Positions 30,188 through 41,945 of a stretch of 64,000 nucleotides of DNA are shown in pieces. Each line of letters opens with the position of its first letter. Position 1 is the first letter of the stretch. Both the position numbers and the translations under genes were made by a program. The notes under the pieces were generated by a model. The model ran no database searches. It saw only the letters and a list, made by a program, of their open reading frames with translations, and was not told where the DNA came from. The DNA comes from Limanda limanda (taxonomy: Eukaryota > Chordata > Actinopteri > Pleuronectiformes > Pleuronectidae), in the NCBI RefSeq assembly GCF_963576545.1, contig NC_083655.1, positions 20,196,204-20,260,203 of the forward strand, read 5' to 3'.

Positions 30188-30189
<2 letters not shown>

Positions 30190-30642
30190 TTACGTGATTT
30201 GGTTGTGGTTCACATATTCGACTAAAGACTGGGCCTACCTTAAGCCCAAGAAGAGAAAAAGTTAGTTCACTGAAACTTTGAAGCAAATAAGGAGGACAAC
30301 AACTGAATTGGAACAGCCCAGGCCATGTGGACCATTATTAAGGCACTGGGTTTCATATTGGGAGTGCTTAGCTGTCCATACTGGGCCCGACTATTTTTGA
30401 TGGCTGATATAAATTTCAAACACATATACATGTAAATGCCAACACCAGAAATGGCAGAATGTGCAGCACCTCCACTGTGGCCAATATAATAAAATTGTGG
30501 AAACAATAAAATACCGATTAAATTCCCTCAGTGAAAACAGATGCTACTGGTTGCCACACTGTGACTGCTGTATGAAACCCATCTTTACATGAGTCACTAG
30601 AACACTGCAGGTGATGACCGGTGGAGCCAGGATGGAGCTTAC

Positions 30643-31090
30643 CAAGAGGATCCCCGATCAAGTGGTGTCTGAGCTCCCCGGTCTCTCCGGAGCTGCTTCG
30701 GTTGGTTGATCGTGGCCGGTGGTCGCTGCTGCAGGAGCGTCTCTCAGCGTCCCAGGGTCCAGCCTCCTCCTCCTTCTCTGTGTCCAGCCCCCGGTGAATG
30801 GAGAGTGGAAGCCGCAGTGAGAGCGTGCTCAGGCGGACATGTGTCACCGCATCACCGCGTCGCTCCTCTGCGTCCTGCCCGCTCCTCTGTGCCTGAGCGC
30901 ACCCAACCACCAGGCTGCTGCTGCTGCTGCTGCTGTTCCACTGCTGCTGCTGCTGCCCCCACCCTGCACCTCCGCTCCGGTCTGAGAGCACAGGCTGCAG
31001 CGGGAGGTGTGCAGACCCAGCCCTGCCTCCCCCTCCCCACCAGTACCCGCCTGTACCCGCCTGTAACAGCCAGTACGCGTCCAGTCCCCC
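30643..31090 (-). other. GC-rich exon-like block, candidate lancl2 promoter and 5' UTR exon
   Basis: A GC- and CpG-rich block in otherwise AT-rich DNA. On the minus strand it ends in a strong donor, GATCCTCTTG|GTAAGC (intron from 30642). The next good minus-strand acceptor I noticed before a coding exon is 24818, just before the lancl2 ATG. Together they suggest a non-coding first exon and a 5.8 kb first intron. The upstream limit of the exon is not defined. The open frames across it, with Ser/Gln-rich runs from the CAG repeat, show no conserved domain. Confidence 0.45.
30913..30957 (+). repeat. CTG/CAG triplet repeat
   Basis: Seven and then about five CTG units, separated by TTCCA, within the GC-rich block; on the minus strand they read as CAG/GCA repeats. 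If the block is a 5' UTR, this is a transcribed triplet repeat. Confidence 0.9.
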
Positions 31091-31099
31091 GCAGCTGAC

Positions 31100-34000
31100 T
31101 CCAAATATGAATGGTGACAGATGGTGTTTGTGTGTGATGCAGTGCTGCCGGGATTTGGCGATATAACAAACAAATCCACACCCAGATGAAGGATAAAGCC
31201 TCCCAGTTGCATGGGGATGATTATTGACAGTTTTTTAAAAAGAAAAAAGAAATCAGTGCGATGGAATTTGATTTCCTGTGTACATGTCATTATTTAAACA
31301 TTCAGTAAGGTTCCATGGTGCATTAGACTGACAGAGGTCTATTGGTTATTACATTTAGAAATATATATAGAATAGCAACACATTTTAAAAAAGCGGTTGA
31401 GCTTCTTCTGTCTCAGCTCTGTTGTCAGCTCTTGGAAAAAGTGACTAGAAAATCAGTATTCAACTCATTTAAATAATTGTCAATGAGGTTAACACTCTTT
31501 TTACTATATTTGTACATGGTATGAATAAGGTTAAAGATCTTACGTAGTCACTATTAATGACAAGGCAAACATTAATGACAGAGCTTCGACAAACAGCTGC
31601 AGTCAGATATTCCAGGGGCAGATCCAGGGGCTGCGCCAGGGGGGCACTGGCCCAAGCTGAAATCTGATTGGCCCCTGAAGATATGACCTGCGGTTGAAGT
31701 CCAGAGAATTGGGTCCAGACTTTACCCAGCGTTTGCCTTTCATACATGCACAACAAAGCGGGAGGTTCTATGCACATCCCCAGTGGAGAATCTTTGGAGT
31801 TCAGTGCATGTCTGAAAGCAGCTTTGCTAAAACTGATAATAAATGTGACAAATTGTTTAGTATTTCTATTTTTGAAGCTTATGTAAAGTGTACAATGTTC
31901 TTGAACAAGGAACCATTTTCAAAATATATTAAATGATGTGTGGCTTTGCTCAAAGCTAAAGATCTAACAAACAGTAAACAAGGAACATGCACCTTACTAA
32001 AACAGGAATTCTGCATGGATGTTGGACATATAATTGGCCCCTCTGTGTAAATCAAGGCCCCTAAATGGCCCCAGATTTAGAAAATTCCTAGAACTGTTAT
32101 TGAGATATTCCAATGTGGTGATAATGTAGCCTGGAGACCCTTTAGCCAGATGAGGGGGCTACAGAGGTCTGGTAAATACTCATTGTTAGATTATTGTTAT
32201 TGTTAATGCTTTCAGGACTCATCCTCCGGGGACCGTGAATATCCAGTTACATTAATATCACATCATATCTCAGCCGAATGAAAGGTTCTCCAGACTAAAT
32301 GAGAAAATAGATTGTCATTGCATTCCACAAATGACAATTACAAAAATTATTTGTATGACTGTGACAGATTGATCTTGGAGTAAAAAAATATATTGTGGTC
32401 ATGGATGGTAAGAAGAAAGAATGATGGTGTCCTTGCTCTTGGGAAGAGTGTCTTTACTAGCTTGTGGTTTACATGGATTACATTAGAGCACAGCAGACGC
32501 TAGAACAGCCCAGAATGCACTGAAGTCTAACACTGTGCATTTAGCCCCAGGAGCTTGATGAAGTGGACTATTGAGAGCATGTCACATCCTAGAAACATCT
32601 GCTGGTTGAGCAATTAATATGGTTCACTTGCTGAATTTACAGCATCCACAATATCCTTCTATAAACAGCTACTCCCTGATCATTTTGTTTTCAACTTCCT
32701 CCCTCTTAATACAGCATTCAGTGGGAGGTTTTTGATGGAGTCATGAAGGGCAGTAATGATGTTCTAATCCCTCAGAGGCTGGCTCCAAACATTTGAGCAG
32801 GCAGCTGTAATGCCGTGCATCTGTACAAGTCTCATCAGTTGCAGCAATCTCTCGCAAGGTTTATCCGAGCAGCAGTGGATGAGAAGTATTCTCCCTTCAT
32901 GCTGTAAATAAAATCTGACAGATTCAGTAAACTTTCAGAAGGAGGCTGAAAGAAAGTCCTTGTTTCAGCCTTTAAAGATGTTGACGTTGCCACAGACGTC
33001 AGGGACGAGGCTTTGAAAGCTTTCTATACAGCATTTATTGAATACTGTCACCACAACAGTCAACACGCTCCACTTGTCCTCTTATTGGTTAGTGTGAGGC
33101 TCTATACAAACACAACAAAAATGATGTATAAAAAAAAGAGGTAGTGTGAGAAAGAGAAGCAGACTCTGCTATTCATGGAAGGGAAAACAGATGGTAGCTG
33201 CAGTGCCCTCCAGTTCCGAAGAGGATGATAAAGGGAAAGAAGGCCTGAGGTGACTGGTAGGTTAAAGATCCAAGGTCAGACCCAACTACCCTTTCTTTCT
33301 ATGTTTTTAATCTAGGAAATTTACTGAGTCCTTTAACTAATAACATAAAAACAACCCTGGAGAAGACCCTTATTTAGGGTAACAAGGATTTAACAGGAAG
33401 ACTTGCTTTTCCTGAGCCTTCTGCTGACAGATAGTTACATTATATAATATAATAGGAGCAATGGCATGTTTGTCATTGGCACGGCGCCCCGTGGGTCCTG
33501 GAACTGCACCATGTCAATCTAGAGTTTCATGCAGGCAAATTACGACATGCTTCAAGGCATATGTCACACACCAACAACCAGAGCCGGAGATAGCAGCTAG
33601 TACCATGAGACAACTAACTCACCATTCTCAGTGTGGTCATCATAACATAGCCACTGAAATAACAAAGAAGACATTGTCAGAGAAAATGAAGAAGGGGAAA
33701 AAGAAATTGGAAGAGGAGTAAAGAAACTGAAAAAAGTGAGTATCTGACAATATTTCATTCGTCGGCGAGAGCTAAAAGAGGCCAAAGGATGCAGAACAGA
33801 TGTCAACCTGGCGTTGTTGTTGTTATCGGACAAGTACGTCAGATTTTTAGCTTGTTTGCTATAACTTGTTAGCTAATGTCTTGTGCTATTCTGCTTTATT
33901 GATGTTGGTCTTTGTCAGTGACGTTGTCGACTCACTAGTTTTCATCTCTATCCCAAATAGAGATCTAACTTGTCATGCTTGTGTAAAATCTCTATCTACA

Positions 34001-34725
34001 GTCGACATGGTTCTATTTGTACAGCTGAGTGCAGGGGTGGCTCCGACTTGTATTTACCAGTGTGAATCCCGCATGCAACTCGTGTGGGCCCAATGTGGAC
34101 CTTTTTTGGGAAAACATGAGGTTTTCTAGGCAAGTATAGTCCCGTCACCCCCAGAAAGGGGTGGAGGATGCTATCTGGCACTGGAAAGGTGAAAAAAATA
34201 ATGCTGAAGAAGCAGGAGTAGATGAAAAAAAATGGCATTTTATCAACAAAAAGGTTCTACAACAGAGAGACAAAAATATCTCTGGGAAATGCAAAAAAAA
34301 AATATAAATCATACTAGAGAAAGAAAAAGAGCACAAAACTAGAAAACTGCATCCTCACCTCAAGCTGCCAACTCCTCCCCGCCCCCCCTCACTACTGACT
34401 GGCATTTAGCTTTATAGCCTCACCTGCTTAGAACCTTCCACCTGTGCTGGTAAGTTTACAGTGAGCTAAACAGAAAGACAAAGAGAAACCACACTCAAGA
34501 CAAGACCAAGTTTGGACTCTGTGTTACTGCTTACCTGACCTCACCATTCAACCTATCTGCACAGATAGAGCAGATTAATGCAATAGGGATCTAATGCAGC
34601 CACTTCACCCATTCTCTGTCACCTTGAGTCTGCCCAGCCCCTCCCTTCGCAGAGACCTGATCCTGCTCACCTGTTGTCACTGTCCCTGATCCACCTGCTG
34701 ATCTGACCCAATGCATATATCTATA
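31100..34725. other. Intergenic DNA, no gene recognised
   Basis: No exon with a recognisable protein was found. About 31618-32095 looks like an old transposon (GGGGCAGATCCAGGGGCTGC at the left, TTGGCCCCTCTGTGTAAATC at the right), with MITE-like repeat copy 3 lying within it. The open frames near 33461-34129 contain only low-complexity or unmatched sequence. Confidence 0.5.
31689..31818 (-). repeat. Dispersed MITE-like repeat, copy 3 (reverse, short)
   Basis: On the minus strand it starts CTGCTTTCAGACATGCACTG and runs to the TTGGGTCCAGACTTT block, the mirror of the copy 1 ends. It is a shortened version of about 130 bases. Confidence 0.6.
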
Positions 34726-34727
34726 TG

Positions 34728-35022
34728 AGAGGCTGTGGACTAGTGGCAGAAACTTGGACTATGGGCAGGAAAGGTCTCTGGTTCGTCTCTGGTTCGACTC
34801 CACGGAGAAACAACAAAAAGACGAACCTGGATTGATCTGTCCAAAAATCCGAGAGGATTCTCCCTACCCTGTCTAGTGCCCACTGCTCTTTGTGTCCTGC
34901 ACCAGATGGATTAAAAGCAGAGGTTAAATTTCCCTCCTTGCATGAGTGTGCTTGTGCATGTCTGTGCATGTCTGTGCATGTGTTTGGGACAAATAAATGT
35001 ATCTTAATCTTAATCTTAATAT
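34728..35022 (+). repeat. tRNA-derived SINE of a second family
   Basis: A tRNA-like head with box A-like GTGGACTAGTGGCAGAAAC and box B GGTTCGACTCC (34791-34801), next to a partial duplicate of CTCTGGTTCG. The body is unique and the tail is AATAAATGTATCTTAATC followed by CTTAAT units (about 35003-35022). The short tandem tail suggests LINE-type insertion. It is a different family from 15752-16002. Confidence 0.7.
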
Positions 35023-36899
35023 CTGGTAAAACATCAGAGCAACATCACAGACATCACAGAAGAAACTGTCAACACATACCAGCTGTAAAATAACACAACA
35101 CAGAACTCTAAACCAGATTATCTACAGACTCTAATTGATCATCAACATTTTCATAATAATCAAATGACCAAATGTTTTACTATAGGGAGAAAGGGGCCTA
35201 GTGGAAAAGGGGGAGAAAGCACCTTTTCACAGTTAATATCCACACAAGTCGGAGTCTGATCAACCTGTGTCTCCTGGATGAGGGTGTCTGATGTTGAAAG
35301 ACCCGAAACACCCAATGACCCCAGGTAACATCAAAGCATCTGGAAGATTTATTTTATCAATCAAAAAATGAACCTAAATGGCCTCACGTGGTAAATGAGG
35401 AATATTACCCAAATAGCACAAAAGAAATTCGGGCCGCCTTTGGCACGTTTGGTTGACATGTGGGATGTAGGCCAAATGTGGGCCAAAACCACCTTTTTAT
35501 GTGGCCATTCTGTATGGAGTTTGCATGTTCTCCTTAGGCCTGCGTGGGTGTTCTCCAGGTCTTCCTTTGAAGAGACATTTGTGACATTACTGTCGACTTA
35601 TTAGATCATACGTTATTATAATGTATATATTACAATATAATTTGCTCTCTTCCCCTGTGGCCCCAGAGGGACAGAGGATTCATTCTCAGCTCTGCTCCTC
35701 TGCCGCTGACATTTGCTTCTCATTTCCATAACAATACGCAGCTCTTCCAGGGAGACGACCAGAACTGCACACTCAGCTGTTTCAGTTTGAACTGAAGTGA
35801 TGTCGTACCTGAGTAGCCTTCTCTCCTCTCTCTGCTGTGTGCAGGCTATTGCTGCAGTAGCAGAGGGAGAAGTGTTCCTGTTTATGTTTTTTTTTCATAT
35901 CCAGCTTTGCAGATCAGACTGAAATCCAAATGCAAAAAGCCTGCAGAATTATGGCAGCGCTTCAAATTGCTCATTACCTCGCCTCAATAGGGGGTAATTC
36001 GTCAGCCTGTCTCGCCAAGCACAACACACACAGCAGTCACACACACCACGCCAATATTTACCCACACAAATAAAAGCGCTGTGTGAGCATACTCGTTCCT
36101 TTGTAGATATTTCATTTTGCAATCGTTAAATTTTGTGTTTATACGACAGGAATTTGGGTGATCCTGAAAAGAATGAGCATTTGATAAACCTTATTTTCTG
36201 ACTAGTGTTAGAGCTGGTTTCTCTGGAATCACAATGACAAAATCATGAGAGATTTGTGTTGGAAGTGTTTAACAACAATTCATCACCCCAAAATGTAACA
36301 TTTAAATAGTTAAAAAGAGCATTTTTCTTTACTTAAAATGTATCTGTTTTATGGTGAGACATCTTTCTGTGTCTATTTGGTTATATTGAGAGAATTTGGG
36401 TGAGAAGGTGCAGGGTAATCTGTTGTGTAGGATTTGTGTGAATGTGTAAACGTGAATGTGTGTGCAAATGTGTTATAGAAAGCTGCCATGGTGTGGGAGT
36501 GATTTTTAGAGTGCCTGAAAAAACAGGGTAGCAAGACAGTGAAGGAACGAAGAAAGAAAACAACGATAATACTTATTATATCTAATGATCTTTATCGAGA
36601 AAAGATAAAGACCTTGACCTTGAGAGATTCAGCTGCTCCCAGAGCCTGTGGAGGACGAGGGAGAGTGAACAGCGCCTGGATGCAGTGTAATCTACAAAAA
36701 TGTATTTTCTAAGGGACAGAGCTGGGCAACCTTTGGGGTGGGGCCTTGCCTCGCTGAATATTTTGTCAGATTCGTCAAATTCTGCAGCATTTTATTTGAC
36801 CCATCTTTTTTTTAATGCATCTGATTCCAGGCTGGTGAAAACAAAAAATTACAACAACAAGAATGATAATAATAATAATAATAATAAAAATAATAATAT
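35023..36899. other. Intergenic DNA, no gene recognised
   Basis: It contains a fragment of a common teleost repeat at 35517-35565 (GGAGTTTGCATGTTCTCC) and a GTTGACATGTGGG/GGCCAAATGTGGGCC repeat near 35450-35485. Around 35640-36010 is a less repetitive stretch, including GCAGCGCTTCAAATTGCTCA, that could be conserved non-coding DNA; only alignment could tell. Confidence 0.4.
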
Positions 36900-37530
36900 T
36901 TATATAGAAACCTTTCAAAACACAGTTACAAAGTAGTTTACAGGTTGAAGGCAAACAATAGGAAGCAGTTAAAAAGCAATTTATAGATCACACAGCCATA
37001 AAGATGAGAGAAAGAAATTAAGATGAGTAAAGAACAAGATAAAAGAGGACATAACAAGGTTAATATATATATATATATAGCACATAGCACACCTAATCAA
37101 ATGTGTCTCTAAGAGAGATTTGAAAGAGACTAAGGAGTTTGACAAATCTCCTCAGGGAGATTGATCCAAAGAGTTGAGCCCTGACAGAAAATACCCTGTC
37201 TCTCAAATTTTAATCGGGCACATACAGTGTCGCTTGGCTTTAAAAGCCAACAATAACATTTAAACATTAATGCTTTAATGTACTGTAAGCCAATGAAGCT
37301 AAAATCATATGTTCTCTTTTAGCATATTTGGTGAAGAGTCTGGCTGCTGCATTTTAGCTGAGCTGTTGCTAAAGAAGATTCTGTGGGCTGTGGAGGTGAA
37401 GAGAGAATTGCAATAATCCAAACGAGATGGAATGAAGGGATGGATGACAAACTGCAGGTTTCTACAGGAATAGAAACATCTTTGAAAGTGTCCTGAGCTG
37501 CAGAAAACATGACCAGACCACTGTTCTGAG
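36900..37530 (-). repeat. Degenerate LINE 3' fragment
   Basis: On the minus strand near 37427-37408 the codons read RLDYCNSLFT, the conserved motif after the reverse transcriptase domain of L2/CR1-type LINEs. Downstream stretches (for example the reading through CAGCAGCCAGACTCTTCACC) are heavily decayed. An AAT microsatellite (36865-36900) and a TA run (37063-37078) flank or interrupt it. Confidence 0.5.
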
Positions 37531-37754
37531 AAGCTTAGCTTAGCTTAGTGTCAGAGGGTGACACCAAGATGACAACACCAATGGTCAACAGAACAGAACT
37601 CATGTAAACTTAACAGAGCTTGAACACCCAGCAGCGTCAGCAGCAGCTACTGGAGATGTTGGGAGTCACTATTGCCAAACTTCAAACATTAGTGAATCTT
37701 TCCTGTGTCGCACATTCTAACTAAGAATAGTACATCAAAATTGTATGTGAGTAT

Positions 37755-38010
37755 AAAGCCGATGTCAGACATAATCTCCTGAGGCTTCCCAGAGAATTTG
37801 GATCCAGACCTTTCTCTGCAGATTCCCTTTCACACATGCAAAACCCAGCGGAAGGTTTTCTGCTCAGACGCGTTCACAGGAGCAACAAATCCTCCGCAGG
37901 ATTCAGGTGAGGGGTGGAGCAGCAGGAAGAGCCAGGATGAACGGCTTCAGCTCTTATCACCACAAACCCTCTCGACATCTTTATCGGTGTCTTCTACGTG
38001 TATGGCACCG
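37755..38010 (-). repeat. Dispersed MITE-like repeat, copy 4
   Basis: It contains TTTCACACATGCAAAACCCAG, TTTGGATCCAGACC and GTGTCTTCTACGTGTATGGC. The last is the reverse complement of a block in copy 1. It is more diverged than copies 1-3. Confidence 0.5.
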
Positions 38011-38079
38011 CTTTTTTTTCATATTTTCATTTAGCTGACATTCATATGCACGTTGTGCTTCTATCAGTCATGCATCTCA

Positions 38080-38230
38080 GTCACATGCTGTCAGCAAAGA
38101 ACTCCTGTCGTCAGGAGTACTTTGGGGTTCGGAGTGTTGTCCAAGGACACTTAGACATGTGGACTTCACATGCAAGGAATCAAACCACTAACGCTCTTAT
38201 TAGTGGACAACCCACTCTTCATTCTAAATC
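38080..38230 (-). repeat. Probable degenerate SINE body
   Basis: GTTGTCCAAGGACACTTAGAC and GGAATCAAACCACTAACGC resemble the body and box B region of the 15752-type SINE in reverse orientation, but the copy is old. Confidence 0.4.
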
Positions 38231-38534
38231 ACAACCCTGTGTCAAACACTCAATAAGCGTGTTGTTTCCACTCATTAGAAGTGTTGAGAATTCTACTTAT
38301 TATACACGGTGTTCACAGGGCTGTGGCTGTTTACAGCTGAGTAAGTTGTTTGCATGAAAAGAAAACAATTCATTAATAGCTCCCCACCATCTGCTTCCTT
38401 TTCCCCAGCAAGTTCCACCTTGTCTACAACCGCTGCGATCAAAGCAATACACAGATTATCACTATGGCAACTAGTCTGTCACCGTGATGACATGATGCTG
38501 GAGGTTTACAGCCTTACAAAGGGATAACCTGCTT

Positions 38535-38723
<189 letters not shown>

Positions 38724-39944
38724 AATTAATCAGAGAGAAAAGTGGGTCGCCTGCTAACTGCACAGTATGACAGTGACCTCTCTGGCCAGTGGTCCCTCTC
38801 CAGCCAGTACATTTTCTCACATGTAATTTTCTCACATGTCATGTGAGAGCTTTGTAGTGGGGTGAACTGAGCAGGTTTGTGGACTCTCCCCTTTAACATT
38901 AGCTCTCAGGGAGGTCAGGGGACAGGGGCTCACCAGGAGTCCCCCAGGGGTCTGGAGACCCCTGGGGGACAAGGGCTGTGAGTCATAAGGGCTGTGAGTC
39001 ACACTTACATTATTTCATACAGGCTAATGGTGAAGCTCTACTAGTGCAGACAATATACATAACAACAATATATTGACAACATATAATACAATGTAGACAA
39101 TACACATTACAATATACAATACAGTATTTTGGCACCATATAATGCAATATAGACAACATACACTATAATATATTGACAATATACTATGCAATATGTAGAC
39201 AAGATCCAATACAATATATATATACATTATTAAATACAATATATGAACTGTAATGAATGCAATACTTTGACAATATAAATAACAAAATACAGTAAAAGCA
39301 ATATTCAGACAACGTACACATTACCTACAGACAGGACACAACTGGACGTATACCTTAATGGTTTGTCCCTTTCCCCATCGGGATGGTTCCAGCTCTCTAA
39401 TCTTCTTATTGAACATCACCTCCACCCTTTGAGTCCAGGTAATGCATTCTAATCAATACATTTAAAGTAGCTAGATGACTGGACTGCTGGTCATTCAAAA
39501 ACACACTGGGCCCATTGAAGTAGAAGTAATGTAATGGCCTCCTACATCCTTTTATACTTATTGATTTTTAAAAACGAAATTACAATCTGATACATCTAAC
39601 TCGATCACTCTAGTTTTTTATGCATAATGTGATTTGACATGTTTAAAACAAGCAAAAGGCAAAACCTTTTCATCCATTTTTCCTTTTTCTAACACTCCTT
39701 TGGTTGACAATTCATTCAGGTGTTTCCATTGCACAAGTGTGAGTTTCTGCAAGTAAAACACGTTACATGATATAAAAGTCTCTGAGACAACTGTAATCTG
39801 TCAATGACCTCTGTTGGTGACAAGTAAGAAATGCAGCACCACTGACAGAGCACACTTCTCTCTCCAAGACTCATCACTGAGGATTAGTCTCTGGAAAGAG
39901 AAGGAAACATCATTTATAATGTACAGTGAATATCAGGAGGAGCT

Positions 39945-41056
39945 GTTACATTACATTACATTTCATTTAGCTGACGCTTTTATCCAAAGCGACTTACAAT
40001 AAGTGCATTCAACCCTGAGGGTACAAACTTTTTTTCAAGGTACAGTCGGAAGAGGTGTGTTTTTAGTTTTCGGCGAAAGATGTGTAAACTTTCAGATGTT
40101 CGGATGTCGAGTGGGAGCTCATTCCACCATTTAGGAGCTAGGACAGCAAACAGTCGTGATTTTGATGAGTGTTTAGCTCGCAGTGAAGGAGCAACGAGTC
40201 GTTTAGCTGAAGCAGAGCGGAGTGAACGTGCTGGTGTGTAGTGTTTGACCATGTCCTGGATGTAAACTGGACCTGATCTGTTTAGAGCATGGTATGCGAG
40301 TACTAGTGTTTTGAACCGGATGCGGGCAGCCACTGGTAGCCAGTGTAGGGAGCGGAGGAGCGGAGTAGTGCGAGTGAATTTAGGTTGGTTAAAAACCAGT
40401 CGAGCTGCTGCATTCTGGATGAGCTGCAAAGGTCGGATGGCAGTAGCAGGTAGACCTGCCAGGAGGGAGTTACAGTAGTCGAGGCGTGAGATGACCAGGG
40501 CCTGGACCAGAACCTGCACCGCCTTCTGAGTGAGAAGGGGGCGTATTCTCCGGATGTTGTAAAGCATGAATCTACAGGACCGCATTGTTGCAGTAATGTT
40601 GGCAGAAAGGGAGAGTTGGCAGTCGAGTGTCACACCCAGGTTCCTAGCAGTCAGAGTGGGGGTCAGCACGGAGTTGTCAAAGTTAATAGTCAGGTCATGG
40701 GTGGGAGAGTTTGTCCCTGGAAGGAAAAGTAGTTCAGTCTTGTCAAGGTTAATCTTCAGGTGGTGAGCGGTCATCCACTGAGAGATGTCAGTCAGACAGG
40801 CAGAGATTCATGCTGCTACCTGTGTTTCTGATCGGGGAAAAGACAGGATTAGTTGGGTGTCATCAGCATAGCTATGGTAGGAAAAGCCATGTGAGTGAAT
40901 GACAGAGCCGAGAGTGTTGGTGTACAAAGAAAAGAGGAGAGGACCCAGGACCGAACCTTGAGGGACCCCAGTAGTGAGAGGACAAGGTTCAGAAACAGAT
41001 CCTCTCCAAGTTACCCGATAAGTGCGTTCATTGAGGTAGGAAGAGAGCAGGGAGAG
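39945..41056 (-). mobile_element. 5'-truncated L2-like LINE
   Basis: The 3' end is the conserved fish LINE tail (TTTAGCTGACGCTTTTATCC, then CAAAGCGACTTACAATAAG on the plus strand), ending in TTACA units at 39945-39960. The element runs leftward on the minus strand and is cut at about 41056 within the reverse transcriptase domain, as is usual for LINEs. No target duplication was identified. Confidence 0.85.
39980..41050 (-). pseudogene. LINE reverse transcriptase, C-terminal part
   Basis: In one minus-strand frame it reads [20 protein letters not shown], then [12 protein letters not shown] (the YADD catalytic box, near 40864), then an in-frame TGA (40808-40810, probably a CpG decay of CGA). 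An open frame of 264 codons follows, with LKINLDKTELLFLPG, SRLDYCNSLLAGLP, PLLRSLHWLPV and APKWWNELPLDIR. The stop overlaps the conserved 3' tail. Only one stop has accumulated, so the insertion is fairly young. Confidence 0.88.
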
Positions 41057-41170
41057 GTCTCAAAAGACCTTGAAATGAAGGCTACGGACTACTGCTGCTG
41101 TTTCGTAATCACATCCATTCACATTCACATTGGAAGAGCTGCTGCCAAAAGGGAGCATACACAGAGTGGG

Positions 41171-41284
<114 letters not shown>

Positions 41285-41464
41285 TTGGATGTGCATTTTT
41301 GGTTGCAGCAGAACAGGGGGTCGTGGACAGCCATTGACATGCTGACTCATAATTTTCCATTCTGCCCAAAACTGCAGTTTCTCCACAGAGTGAATTAAAT
41401 GTCTACATGTATTTTCCCCCAAAAATATGACCCTGCTAATAAGACCAAAACACAGGATACTGGG

Positions 41465-41945
41465 CTGGACCACATTTGACCACAGTGAACTACACTCTAC
41501 CACACTGGACCACACGGGACCACAAAGGATCACAGTAGACCACATGGGACCACAAAGAACCACAGTGGACTACACAGGACCAGAGTGGACCGGAGTGGAC
41601 CACACAGGATCAGAGTGGACTGGAGTGGACCACACAAGACCACACTGGACCACACTGGACCTGAGTGGACCACACAAGACCACACTGGACCACACAGGAC
41701 CACACAGGACCACAGTTGACCGGAGTGGACCACACAGGACCACAGTTGACCGGAGTGGACCACACAGGACTACAGTGGACATCAGTGAACTACACTCTAC
41801 CACACTAGACCACACTGGACCACATGGAACTTCCCTCTACCAAACTGGACCAAACAGGACCACAGTTGACCACACAGGACCAGAGTGGACCGGAGTGGAC
41901 CACATGGGGGCCACAGTGGACCAGACTAGACTACACTGGACTACA
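41465..41945 (+). repeat. Minisatellite with a 10-base unit
   Basis: About 48 imperfect units of the form GGACCACACT or GGACCACACA, with higher-order variants (CCAGAGTGGACCGGAGTGGA recurs several times). Three units make 30 bases, so long open frames arise in several frames on both strands; these are not genes. Confidence 0.95.

Noticed and set aside
30518..30991. 157-codon frame with Gln and Ser runs, and overlapping frames
   Set aside because: The runs come from the CAG repeat; no conserved domain, and the block looks like a 5' UTR or promoter instead.
34890..35093. Short frame with Cys-rich start
   Set aside because: It lies in the SINE body and TGTGCATG repeat; no domain.
41465..41945. 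Array with regular spacing considered as CRISPR-like
   Set aside because: Units are contiguous 10-mers without spacers, and this is a eukaryotic genome.
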